From positions 1,488,001 through 1,552,000 of the forward strand of contig NC_063015.1 of NCBI RefSeq assembly GCF_020509005.1: a DNA stretch of 64,000 bases, read 5' to 3'. Position 1 is the first letter of the stretch; each line of letters starts with the position of its first letter. The notes under the pieces are model-generated. The model was not told the DNA's origin, did not search any database, and was given only the letters and a program-made list of their open reading frames with translations. The translations under genes and the position numbers were made by a program. Below, in pieces: positions 1-11,245 of the stretch. The stretch comes from Fulvia fulva (lineage: Eukaryota; Ascomycota; Dothideomycetes; Mycosphaerellales; Mycosphaerellaceae).

Positions 1-2622
1 CTGCCGTAAGAGTGCCCTTTGAACAAGCGTCTCTCGACTCCGACAATCTTCCCGCGAAAGAGGATCTTTGCACTCTTCTCGCCACCGACTTCGTGCACGA
101 TTACTTCAGCAACTGTCGAGAGCGTATTCGTCGCCTCCGCTATGGCAATACAACGTCCGACCCGCCATGCGAGTGAGACAGTGTTCAGCACACCAAAGTC
201 TCGAACTTTCTGCGTCGTCGTAGGCTTCGCTGCCATGCCGACTCTGCTACCCATTTCTGCGCAGCTGGCACGTAGAGCACGATCGACTATTTCGTCATTC
301 GAGGCTTTTGTCATCAGAATCGTCTTGCCATCGCCCGAGTCGATAGCACATGGAGCGAGCTCGCCAGGGGCATGTACTGCGATTGTGGTCTGCCAGTACG
401 TAGGATATGCGCGTCCCATCCAGTCACCGTCGATGACAGGGCGGTCGAAGAATCGTGATGAGCCGCCAGAGGAATGGTTCGAGACCGTTGGCGCCACCTA
501 TCTCGAGACCCATGACGGCGTCGAAGCTATCTTCGTGGAGGTACTCCATCAGTGCGCGGAATGCATGGATCGTCTCCAGCGACTGGAGCCGCTCGTTTGA
601 GGTTGCTGGCGAGCCCATGTGTCCGCCCCAGTAGATATTGGCGTTGTCTTTGAGGGATGATGCATCGATTACACGCATCTTGTGGCCAGCCCGGAGCATA
701 TCTCGAAGCTGTATTCGTGAGGCAGCTGGACTACCACCACCGGCACAGCCAAGGACGTAGCAGCCGTCTGCGAGGTAGTTGATGTCTGTCTCAGTGATGT
801 GCCATTCGAGTATGCCAGTCGTTCTATGCTTGACGATCGTGGGCTTGTAAGTGCATGGATCTACGGGTGGCTCGTCAATGACTTTGACTGCAAAGTCTTT
901 GGCTGCTTCCGTTTCTTGATCAGCATCGTCTCCTTCGCCTTCATTTAATTGCTCATGCTGCATGTTGATATCGAGCTCGCCAACAGCCTTGACAATGGTG
1001 CGCAGTTGATTGGCAATGTAGCTGACTGGGTACATCTCAACCTCAGCAATGATGACACTTTCCCGAATGGCACCCGCGTCGACAGCTCGCTGTATTGCCA
1101 TGGTCTTCGCCTTCTCAATTGCCTGCTGCTGTGTCTGGTCTGACACGTCTTGTATAATGTCGACGATGCCACCAACTTTCGAGATGGCTGCACCGACTGC
1201 ATTGGCGACATCGTGATAAGGAGGTAGCCGCAGCTGTGATGCACCTTTGAGTGAAGACGGGGCCAGTACAGCACCACCGCCCACAACGAGCACCGGCAGC
1301 GGCTCTGGTGACGTTTTGATCATATCCACAGCACCCTCGAGCAGAGCCTTGATCCTATCCTGCGCCTGCTCCACCAGTCTCGGATTGAGTGATTTGAGCG
1401 CTGCCCTATCCCCCATCTCTGCTTTGCCAGCAGCGACGGCGATGTCGGATGCGGTCGTCACGGTGCCACCGAAGACGAGGGCATCTCTCGTGAGACAGTG
1501 GCCAACTGAGTCTGGGCCGACGTCAACCTCTCCTTCCGCTTCACGCACGATAGAGCCCCCACCGAGGCCTATGGAATGTAGCGACGGCATTGAGTAGTTG
1601 ACACGAACGCCAGCAACCGTTGCATATGCCGATGCCTGTCCTGGCAGTCCTGATGGTAGTAGCACACCAACATCGCTCGTGGTGCCACCAATATCGACCA
1701 CAATCGCAGAAGACTTCTCAGTCTCGTGGCCAGTGAGATAGGCAGCTCCACGCATCGAATTGGTAGGGCCAGATGAGAATGTTCGAATCGGGATTTTCGC
1801 TGCTGCTGCCGAGTCCAGAAGCGTGCCATCGGTCTGCGTCAAGAACAGAGGGCATGTCAATTTCAGCGCCTTCATAGCTCGTCTGAAACGCTTCACGCTC
1901 CGCTTGGCATATCTCAGAATAGCTGCGTTGAGGATCGAAGCATTCTCGCGCTCAATGAGACCAATATTGGCCACCTCGTGCGAAACAATGACATGTGCTC
2001 CCGGTATCTCTCGCACCACAATGTGCCTGACTCTATCCTCTTGCCTGAAGTGGTCATCGATGGGCGAGAAAGCAGCAACAACGACAATCGCATTCAGCCC
2101 TAGCTTCTTGATCTCTGCACATCTTGCAACGACCTGCTCTTCCCGGATCGGCGACTCCTCCGAGCCGTCGATATGTAGTCCTCCATCGACATAGCCTACG
2201 TAGCCTTTGATGATACTGGTCAAGCCTGGGGGGAGCTCGGAGAACGGAGGCACTTCTCGGAGGAAGCTCGTTGAGACTCGTAGGACGGCCACTCGGCGAA
2301 GGCGTCTCGCATCTTGCTCGATCACGGCATTGATGAAGTGGGTTGTGCCGATTGTAACACTCGCTATACTGTCGGAGGGCAGATCCGACTTCGCGATTAC
2401 TGTTCGTACGGCGGCTTCGATCCCCGCTGAGACATCTGGAGTGGTGGGCGTCTTGTGGTGGGCGAGCACACCGCGGGAGCTCTCGAACTGCTGAGAGGGG
2501 TCAATGGCAACGGCATCAGTATTCGTGCCTTCTCTTGTCAGCCAGGATCGTCAATCGCAGTGCATGCACATACCCCCAACGCCTACGCCAATGCGTATGC
2601 TCTTTACTGCTCTGCTGGTCAT
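1..2622 (-). CDS. hydantoinase/oxoprolinase N-terminal + DUF917 (S-Me-THD) two-domain protein, 3' end beyond window, apparent frameshift
   Basis: Probable ATP-dependent hydrolase of hydantoin- or oxoproline-like rings fused to a DUF917 domain, as is common in fungi. Exon 1 is 2574-2622 (ATG at 2622) and ends in the phosphate-1 loop. A 45-nt intron (2529-2573, GTATGT...AAG) follows, then exon 2 opens with GTNTDAV. Family landmarks include VVDIGGTTSDVG and, in the DUF917 part, GGANGLEP. The reading frame breaks near 465: the conserved continuation (GSSRFFDRP, VIDGDWMGRAYPTYWQ) lies in another frame, as if one base were extra, and then stays open to base 1. The loop reads GVGVGG where the family usually has GVDVGG, so Asp is missing. 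The gene is divergent from the permease at 3048. Family call firm; function of this copy doubtful. Confidence 0.85.
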
Positions 2623-3047
2623 GGCCGCATCGATACACACTGCAAGCCCCGCTGATACGAAACTTGAACACGACAGCGAGGATGACTGCCACCACAAGGA
2701 GAAGATACATAGCCACTGCGCACCACAGCAGCGACTGGTATAGCTCCACGCAGTGTGTTGGCCGGGCTGCCAGCTTGCTTGCCTGTCCCGCCGGCGTTGC
2801 AATGCCTACGGCCCATCACCACGGCAGAACTATTCTTGACTGCCGATGCCATGTGGTGAGCATGCAGGTGCTGGAAGATGTGAACCAATGGTCGCCATGG
2901 TTGGAGTTTGGAGAGGGCCGAGGTTGAACTTCGGGAGGGGTGTTTTTGCTCAGTCCTTGCTCTCCTTCCTGCTCTCATCTCCAACATCGTCCTTCGCCGC
3001 CGGCCAACAAGCACAAACAGCACGAGAGCTTCTTCGCCGATGCAACA
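2623..3047. promoter_or_regulatory. bidirectional intergenic promoter region between hydantoinase-like gene and NCS1 permease
   Basis: A stretch of 425 bases separates the two divergent start codons (2622 minus, 3048 plus). I see no credible ORF, TATA box or repeat in it. Head-to-head spacing this short allows shared regulation; that is inference. Confidence 0.45.
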
Positions 3048-5047
3048 ATGAAGCTTCGAGATCGCAAGTACCGTGCTGGCGGGGCTGTGGTGTTCGCCCG
3101 GGATGCTTGACTTTGCCTATCAGGACCTCGTCGTTGTGCGATAACCTGGAGCATCGCAGCAGAGTACAGTATCAACATGTCGGACACAGGTAGGGTGTCG
3201 CCGATTATGTCCTCTCCTTCTTTCCATCCAGCCTTTGCTGTGACGAAAACACGGCTTTGAGGCGGATCATTGAGTTCATCAGGATACCATCGAATGATCG
3301 CAGCGTGGCCAACGTCTGGATCAGCGAGGACTTGCGACCACTGCCGCCATGGCGACGGACTTGGACGAGATGGGCATATATCAGCTTCTGGGCTTTGAAT
3401 CAGATGACACTGAGCAACTTTCAGCTTGGCGCTTCTTTGGTCTCCGCAGGACTCGCAGTCTGGCAGGCCATAATCGCCATCATTCTCGGGAAGTTCATCA
3501 TCGCAGCAGTCGCGGTCACGAACGGCTACCTTGGTGCTGAATGGCATATTGGGTTCCCAGTAGTTAGCAGATATGTGTGGGGCATATACGGGTGCGATTC
3601 GCTCGCTATCAACCTCCCAACGACGAAGCTAATAAAGTACGACAGACACTACGTAGCTCTCGTCCAGCGTGTGATCCTGTCTCTAGTATGGTTCGCAGTC
3701 CAATCCTGGACCGGCGGCCTCGGCGTCCAAAACATCCTCGCAGCCATCTTCCCCTCCTACCAAAACATGGGCAACGTCTTCCCAGCCTCAGCCAACATGA
3801 ACGCCAAGCAGTTCATCGGATGGGTACTCTTCAACGTCCTCATCATTCCACTGCTATACATCCGACCAGAGAAGCTACAATGGGTCGTCCTGGGAATGAA
3901 CATCGTGACAGCCATCACGCTCCTCTCCATCGTCATCTGGGTTCTATCTGCAGCAGGCGGCGGCGGTCCACTCCTGACACAGCCGGCGGAAACGACGACC
4001 AGCTCAGAGCTCGGATGGGCCATTGTGCATGGGGTTACTACCGTGATAGGTGGAATTGCTGTTGGACTGACGAATCAGATGGACTATTCTCGCTTCGCGA
4101 GGCGACCGGGTGATCAGGTGTTTGGACAGTGGTTCTCCATCATCGTCTTTGGCGCTATCATGCCGTCGCTTGGATGCTTCAGTGCGTCAGCGTCACAGGA
4201 AGTCTACGGGGAAGCAATCTGGAATCCACCGGACCTTGTGCAGAAATGGCTTGATACGGACTACAATCCCAAGTCGAGAAGTGCCGCGTTCTTTGCTGGA
4301 TGCGGTCTACTGATCTGTCAACTCGCCATCAACACTGTCGATAATGCATTCTCGGCGGGTATGGACATGGCTGGTTTAGCACCGAGCTTCATCAACATCC
4401 GCCGTGGAGCGTACATCGGTCTCGTTCTGAGTATCGCGATGTGTCCGTGGCAGCTGCTATCTGCTGCCAGCACTTTTGTCAGTGTACTGAGCGCCTACAG
4501 TAAGTATCCGCCCCACAAGAAACACAATCCACCACTAACATCTACTTCAGGCGTCTTCCTAGGCCCCATGGTCGGCATAATGGTCTGCGACTACTGGACC
4601 CTCCGCCACCGCATCATCAAACTCTCCGACCTCTACCACCCCGGCCAGGACGGCCTATACTACTTCTGGCACGGCATCAACTGGCGCGCCTTCATCGCCT
4701 GGGCCGTGGGCTGGTCATACCTCCTACCTGGCTTCGCTCACGCCGTAACGCCGAGAGTTATTGTCCCGGAGGCTTGCACGAATCTCTACTATCTGGCATT
4801 TCCTCTTGGCTTTACGGTGAGCTTTACGGTGTATTGGTGTCTGAACAAGGTCTGGACTCTGGATGGATTTGGGGTCAAGGATGAGATTGATTATTATGGA
4901 ACGTTTACGGAGGAGGAAGCGGCGAAGCTTGGGGTTGCAATGATGGAGACTATTGAGGGTGAGGTGCGGGATGGGGTTTCTGTTGAGGAGGAGATGGGGA
5001 AGGATGAAAAGTTTGTGGCTGGATCGATGAATGTCACGGCTGTTTAG
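3048..5047 (+). CDS. NCS1-family nucleobase/allantoin/hydantoin-type permease
   Basis: Plasma-membrane cation symporter of the NCS1 family (Fur/Fcy, allantoin, thiamine and bacterial Mhp1 hydantoin carriers). The long exon encodes about 12 hydrophobic segments, with the typical N-terminal stretch PLPPWRRTWTRWAYISFW and helix-1 region NQMTLSNFQLGASLV, then NQMDYSRFARRPGD. An internal 51-nt intron (4500-4550, GTAAGT...TTCAG) is a multiple of three, so the frame stays open across it. The first in-frame ATG of the long exon is too far inside, so I place the start at 3048 (MKLRDR), joined by an intron 3068-3303; this gives 570 codons with consistent phases. That intron is long for this genome (236 nt), so the first exon is the least certain part. 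Substrate cannot be read from sequence. Confidence 0.85.
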
Positions 5048-5143
5048 CGTTGCTTGTGAGTAACACTCTTGTGTGAGGAAAACTGCATCGCTCAAATTCG
5101 CTGCCATTACTTTCACACGAGATCCTCAACTCATGGTCACATC

Positions 5144-6330
5144 TCAGTCGTCCAGGTCCTCAATATGGATTTTGATACTCCCCGAATTCCGATCCGCACT
5201 TGCCTCAAGCGCTTTATCCGCCTCTTCCAACTTGAACCGATGCGTCACGAGCGGCTGCAAATCAATAACCTTATGTTGTAGCAGCCTAATCGCCGCGGGC
5301 CACGAATGGTGATATCTGTTGATGAACTTGAGGTCAACCTCTGCCAACGAAATATGCATGAACGGAATGTCGTTCATGATTGGTCTTCCTACACCAATCA
5401 CCATGACTTCACCCGCTGCGCGAGGGAGGTAGCAAGATGTTACGACCGAGCTCTGCACCCCGGTGCATTCGTACACGACGCGGGGCTGGTCGCCGCCTGC
5501 GGCTTCTAGAGTCTTGAGGATGTCTTTTGCTGTCTCTTCGGCGGAGATTGCTGTATTGATTTGGTATGTGATGCAGTTTGGTACAAAGCTTTTCGCGAAC
5601 TTTAGACGGCCAGCGTCGAGATCCGTCATAAGGATAGGAGCGGCGCCGGAAGCTTTCGCGACTGCGAGAGCACACATGCCGATAGGTCCTGCGCCGCAGA
5701 CTACTGTTGATTCGCCGAGCTTGATGGGACTTCTCTCGAAGCCGTGGAGGATTACACTGAGTGGTTCCAGTAAGGCTCCGTCCGAGAAAGAGAAGCCTTC
5801 AGGAAGCTTGTGAAGGAACTTAGAAGGGTGGACATGCCATCTTCGAATCGATCCTGGGTGAGGTGGAACTCCAGAGAACTCGACCTCCGCGCAAAGGTTG
5901 TAGTTGCCGCTGGAGCATTGGAAGCAGTGGTTGCAAGGTACACCAGGTTCCACTGCTACGTTGTCGCCAGCTTTGAGGTGCTTGACTTCTGCGCCTGCCC
6001 AGACGACTGTACCTGCACCTTCGTGGCCGAGACAGTGGTCGCTCTCGACGATGAGAGGGCCAATTCGGCCTGTGTGCCAGAAGTGGACGTCGGAGCTGGA
6101 GGGCAATTAGTGACCTGCTAGCGATCTGTCTTCTTGTTCACCTACCCGCAGATTCCATTGCATCGCATGCGTACTATGCATTCGTCCGGTCCAGGATTGA
6201 GCTCGGGTGATGTGCCCATGAATATCTCACGCTTCTCATTCGTGAACAGTGCTGAATTGGGCTTGTCTGGAGTGAAAGCCGCAACACCATTGGTGCCGTT
6301 GGTCGCGTTGATCTGTTGTTCTTGACCCAT
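5144..6330 (-). CDS. ladA: zinc-dependent medium-chain dehydrogenase, L-arabinitol 4-dehydrogenase-like
   Basis: Cytosolic NAD-dependent polyol dehydrogenase, most like fungal L-arabinitol 4-dehydrogenase of the pentose catabolic pathway. Two exons: 6146-6330 and 5144-6095, with a 50-nt intron (GTAGGT...CCAG), giving 378 aa, normal for the family. Catalytic zinc motif GICGSDVHFW and GHEGAG span the splice; the structural zinc cluster is CNHCFQC...C; the Rossmann motif is GAGPIG, followed by an acidic TDLD that fits NAD preference. ECTGV and the GVG...PFM region follow LadA more than xylitol or sorbitol dehydrogenase, though those relatives are not excluded. It converges on the permease with about 100 bases between stops. 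Confidence 0.85.
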
Positions 6331-6792
6331 GCTTGCGTTGACTGCTCTGCCTGCCTAAAGTAGTATGGTTCTGTCGTAGTCAGCCAATTGAGAGCAAGCA
6401 ATGCTATGCAAAACGAAGTGAATGAAGGAGAAGAGGTATGGTGAGGTTGCACTTCACGACCTGCTATAAGACATTGGTCATAGCTCTGGATACATCAAGC
6501 TCCATCGCTCCTACCCTCGGGTCGCCATTGACCGTGGGCCGAATGCAAGTTCTTGCGTACCCTCGTGGCAAGACGACAGCTACTCCTCTCTGAGAGGGCG
6601 AGGAGAGCTTGTTGGCCGTACGGGTACGCGGCTTCTGAGTGCCGTGCTGATCGAAGAGGAAAGCCGAAGCTGAGAAGAGCAGTTTTTCGAGGAAGGTGTA
6701 GCGAACGACAGTGCACGTTTGACACATGGACGACAACACTACTCATTTTCCCACCCCTTTGACAATTCGCAGGCTCGTTGTGCACAAGCATT
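6331..6792. other. intergenic region, no gene seen
   Basis: Upstream of the dehydrogenase and downstream of the 6793-7359 gene. Short open frames here lack start context and protein-like composition. No repeat or RNA gene noticed. Confidence 0.4.
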
Positions 6793-7359
6793 TCATCTTT
6801 GGATAATCCGTCCGTCTCCCATTCTCTGATATCCACCCGCCAGTTTCTCCTCAACTTGGTCAGCCTTGGCCCTTTTGTCCTCGTCCATATTGGCATATGT
6901 CGCGTCGTACCAACCCCCATCCGCGTCTTCCAGAGCGTGGCCGACCAGCGCAGCAGAAAGGTGACCCCACCACTTGTAATTATCATGCCCCTGGCTTACA
7001 GCGCGGTCCCCAGTCCGTTCGAAGAAATTAGCAAGCCTGCGTAGAACCTCCTGTTTGTTTCCGTAGAAATAATAATAGTTGTCCCCTGCAACCTTGAATC
7101 CAGCTTCCTGGCAGGCATCGATTGCCTCTTGGTGCCACTCCTTCCCCCAGTCTTTGGTGCAGGCGTCACGACCATGAGTTGCAAAAGGTTCATCCATAAA
7201 GTATGGCACCCCGATAATGATCTGTCGGTTGATCTCGGCGAACCATAGACGTATGCCCATGAGAGGTTGGTCGAAGTCCTCGAAGACCTTGCATTCGACC
7301 GCCACGATAGGCTTCCCTTCGAACAGAGCGTTACAAACGAGTGGCTTTTTGTGACCCAT
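6793..7359 (-). CDS. uncharacterised protein, 188 aa, soluble
   Basis: Single-exon frame starting at an ATG (MGHKKPLV). I do not recognise a family. The protein is acidic and rich in Trp, Tyr and charged residues, with no signal peptide or membrane segment. Composition, an uninterrupted frame of 188 codons and a real ATG support a gene. It lies between the dehydrogenase and the retrotransposon-disrupted locus, on the same strand as both. No neighbour suggests a function. Confidence 0.6.
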   Translation of the reverse strand: MGHKKPLVCNALFEGKPIVAVECKVFEDFDQPLMGIRLWFAEINRQIIIGVPYFMDEPFATHGRDACTKDWGKEWHQEAIDACQEAGFKVAGDNYYYFYGNKQEVLRRLANFFERTGDRAVSQGHDNYKWWGHLSAALVGHALEDADGGWYDATYANMDEDKRAKADQVEEKLAGGYQRMGDGRIIQR

Positions 7360-7692
7360 TGTCTTGATGATAGGGCTCGTGATGCGTAGTGCGGTAAGGT
7401 GATGGCGTGAGACAATGGGTCGTTTTCAAGGGATGCTGTTCGCGCTTTTATATCGTGTTGGGACGCGATCCCGTTTGTTTGCAGCAGCGCTCGAGATGGT
7501 GGGGTGGATGTGTGGGTGTAGAAATGCAGATCCACGGCTCGAGCCATCCGTTTTAGGCAAACACAGCAATATGTTGTGGTGTACCAATGTGCGGCGTGGC
7601 AATCACATGAGCATGATTTGCCATTGTGTTCTGCATATGCAAGGTCAACAATAAACTAAGAATCTCCAGGCGTCAACGAGGCCCATTCGTTG
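7360..7692. other. intergenic region, no gene seen
   Basis: Between the unknown gene and the stop codon of the disrupted gene. Nothing protein-like or repeated was found. Confidence 0.4.
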
Positions 7693-7763
7693 TTAATGGA
7701 CGGCAGACGTGAAGCCCGTTTCGACAAGAAGCAGAGCATGAACTCCTTCCACAACCTGAAATA
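7693..7763 (-). pseudogene. 3' end of the host gene split by the retrotransposon
   Basis: If the retrotransposon and one copy of the duplication are removed, the minus-strand frame that ends at 12770 runs without a break through the duplication into this segment. It continues for about 15 more codons (EGVHALLLVETGF) and stops at TAA 7693-7695. This is the last stretch of the gene whose upstream part is at 12770-13460. Confidence 0.65.
7749..7763. repeat. target-site duplication, left copy
   Basis: ccacaacctgaaata, identical to 12755-12769. The base before each copy is also t, so the duplication may be 16 bp. It abuts the 3' end of the minus-strand non-LTR element. Confidence 0.85.
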
Positions 7764-7933
7764 GATAGATTTGTCATTCCCCTGTTCTAGGACCCTATCC
7801 GGCCTATGCAGGTATATATCTATTGTTATGTACAAAGGGAAACCCGAATAGGTGAAAACCCTTCCCGCCCCCGACTACTCCTTGTCTAGATTAGCTTTCC
7901 CTCTAAACGTACGTAGTCCATGTCACTACCCCG

Positions 7934-10900
7934 TTAGCCCCCGCTCCTAGCCGGTCTCGTCGCGCTGCGTCGTGTCCTCTCTTCCTGCACTGCTCCTACT
8001 AGGCGGTACTGTTCTAGCCAGCCCTTCTCTAGTATCCAGTTCGTAATGCGCCGTAGGTCCTTAGCGTTGTTAAGAAGTGCCCCAATCGTCCGGTTCCTCG
8101 CCTTTGCCATCCACTCCCCCCTTCCTAGCGACCACCTCGGACAGACGAGGAGTGCGTGCCGTACGTTCTGGGAGCGATAGCCGTAGGGGCAGCTAGTATT
8201 CGTGTATCCTAGAACCTTCCTCTATAATAGGTACCCCTGGAGGCCGATGTGTTCGCTTCGCAGTTGGGTTGCTATGCTACTCTGTGCCCTCGTAAGGCGG
8301 TAGTGGATGAGCTTCGGGGGGTGCTTGACCGCGGATTTTGTAGCTGACCATTCCTTAGGTTGTCCCGCTGGCTAAGGGCGTCCACTATGCCCTACAACCT
8401 GGTTGTTCCACCTCTCTTTCCATAGTTGCTCTACAAACGATTTCTCACCTTCCTATTATGTTACTAGCTGTTCGTCCCTTGCCCGGTAGTTCGGCTCGTT
8501 TCCGGGTCGAATGCCCTTGTGCGCTAGTACTAATTCGCGGGCCCTTACGACTGTACTGGCGATGACCTTCTGTACTGGGTACTGTGCCGACTTGCCTAAG
8601 TAGGAGGTCCGTAGTCCCTGGATGTATAGGTCGATCGGCGGTATAGCGGTCTCGTGCTTAAGCATCCTCGTTAGTGTCGACTTATATGCCCCGGTGACCT
8701 TCCTTAGGCATTGGTTTTGGATCTTCGCTAGCGGCGCGACGAGTCCCTTCGATAGGCAGGCCCTCTCGCCTAAGGACCACACTTGGCTGCTATAGGTAAG
8801 GACTGGCCGTACAATAGCCGTATATAGAAGTCGTGACTGCCGGAAGTCCGCCCCCTATATAGACGTAGTGAGCCTCTAGCATAATGCTATATTCTGTTCA
8901 GCTTTCCGTAATATTGCCTATACGTGCTTCCTCCACCGTAGCGCCGGGTCCACCTATAGTCCGAGGATCCTGAGCTGATTTGCCGGGTTAGTCGTGTGCC
9001 CCTGTATCTGGATAGAAGCTTGCATATTGTGGAACCGTGGCCGGCGCGTAAAGTGTATTAGATTGTACTTTTCTAGGGCAAACCGAGCCCCGTACCTCCT
9101 AGCCCAGTCCTCGCAGATCTTGTGCTTCTCTTCTAGTAGCCTACAGTTCTCCTTAGTCGAGGAAGACCACGCTAGGATGTTTGTGTCGTCTACGAAGCCG
9201 CTCGCAGCGGTGTTCTAGGATTCTAGGGCTGGGAGCAGCGTCGCTATAAAGAAGAGGAACAGAATAGGTGCTAGCGTTGAGCCTTGCGGGATTCTAGTGT
9301 GGACTGCTTGAAATAGGCTTCTATACTGGCCGACTAGGATCGACGTACTGCGGTTTTGGAGGTAGGACCGTACGAAGTTGACAAGCCACTTAGGGAGTCC
9401 TTTCGACCTTAGGATGTAGAGTAGCCGCGGGTGTGACACGTAGTCGAAGGCTCCCGATATGTCTAGGCTAAGTAAGGAAGCCACCTTGTCCCTATTCTTA
9501 TACCAGATAGCCTTTACCTGAGAGGTGATAAGTTCCATCGCGGATAGCGTCGATCGCTGTGGGCGCGCACCTATCTAGGTGTCCGGGAGTAGGGAGTGTT
9601 CCTCTGCCGCCTCGGAGAGTCTCGTTGCAACCAGCTTCTCAAGCGCCTTCCCAAGAGTGTTAAGGAGCGCAATTAGGCGGTACGACTTCACCTGCGTATA
9701 GTCTTCCTTTTGCGGCTTGCGTAGGACCACTGTCGTCGATTGTTCAAAAGCTATCGGGTGGTATCCGGTCTATAGGTAGGCGTTGAAGATCGCTGCAACT
9801 GCTAGGGCTAGTTGATCTCTACACTTCTTTAGTAGCTCGTTTGGGATCCTATCCGGCCCCGGGGCTTTCTTCGCCGGCAACTTCCTTAGCACAGCGGCTA
9901 CTTCTCCCTCGGACACCTCCTGTTGGACCGCGATGCTAGGGGCTAGGGGAGTAGAGCTGTTTATGTCGCTTAGATCAGCCTCGACTGGGGGCGGGAAGAA
10001 CTTGCTAGCCAGTAGACGCGCCTTGGCCTCGGGGTCGCTAACCGGGCCACTAGGCGATTGTAGCGCTAGGATAGAGAAGGAGGGGCCCTGTGTAGGGTCC
10101 TGTCGGGCCCATTTCGCTAGCTTCCACATCCTCTCTAGCTTGCCGGCGATTTCTTCCACTATAGCCCTCCAGCCGACTGCTTTCTCCCTCCGTATTATAG
10201 CTTTCTTCTGTTGGCATGCCTCCCTGTATACGTTCTAGGCCTCCTCGCTATAGCTGCTCGTCCACACCCGGCGGGCTCTCCTTGCTTCTCTTACTACCGC
10301 AGTGCACTCCGGCGTCCAGTATGGTTTGGACTATGTCGTTGGTTAGGCAAGCGGAACGTGAAGTGAGGTCGCTTTTCTTATTTCGTCTGTCAACCCCTAG
10401 ACTGCTTCGTCTATCTCGTCTTTACTGTTGTATTGCTGCTGCGCGATCTGGACTAGCCTCTTGGAGTCATCGAGGTACGCCTGGATGTTGGCCTAGTGGG
10501 CCTTTCCCCAGTTTGGCTTAGGGGTTCTCGCTGGTGTGCGTTGTATCTGTGTCGTAATAGAGGTCCTGACTGGCATGTGGTCTGACGACGCCTCGAGTTC
10601 ATGTTCGATCCCACAGTAGGTTACCGTATAGTAGTGGCTATCTAAGATCTAGGAGAGGTCGATCGTGCCTTAGAGTCCCCCTCTCTTCTAGGTGCCCAGG
10701 TCCTTCGGGGTATTGAGGGCAATTGCGTTGCTCGCCATCAAGTCGAGTACTTCGTCGGCTATAGGGTGCGGCTGTATAAGGCTTTCCTAGGAAGGGTAGT
10801 ATATGTTGAAGTCTCCTACTACGATGTGGCACCCTTGTCTCTTGAGCGTACTGTCTAGGTGTCTGTAGACCCCTAGGTCGCGGCTAGACCTCGAGGCTAG

Positions 10901-11245
10901 CGGTTGCATGTATAGGTTGTGTATCCAGGTGCTACCCACGTAGAGGGAGGTAATATCGCCCCCGCCTTCTTCGTCTGCGTAGTATACTACCTCCTAGTCG
11001 GATTCTAGTATGTCCTTGCTGACATAGAAGCACGTGCGGGGTCTGCCGTCGCCTCGTAGGCATGTCGTGTAGCCTAGTGACTTGCAGGTCGTTGGTCTCT
11101 TATGGTGCGGGTTAATCTATAGCTCCTGGATTGCAAGGATGTGGTGGACGCGCGGGTCCGCCTCGTATAGGAAATGGTTCTGGACTATATCCTTGCTATG
11201 GTTGACGTTATACTGGATGATGCTAAGCGTGTCGAGGCTAGTCAT
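7934..11245 (-). pseudogene. ORF2: endonuclease-reverse transcriptase of the LINE, with multiple stops
   Basis: About 1,104 codons. Near the N-terminus the endonuclease shows IQYNVNHSKD, then VVGDFNIYYPSW and a SSDHMPVRT motif. The linker has KKAPGPDRIPNELLK. The reverse transcriptase core shows LSLDISGAFDYVSHPRLL, the IPQGSTLAPILF motif and the catalytic SGFVDDTNI box near 9190. The C-terminus has a Cys/His motif (CPYGYRSQNVRHALLVC). Stops interrupt it many times, for example between 9540 and 9600. Its start overlaps the ORF1 stop in the string ATGACTAG (11245-11238). It cannot encode an intact enzyme as read. Confidence 0.85.

Noticed and set aside
3068..3303. Alternative idea that the permease starts at its first internal ATG (about 3398)
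   Set aside because: That would remove the conserved N-terminal stretch and half of helix 1.
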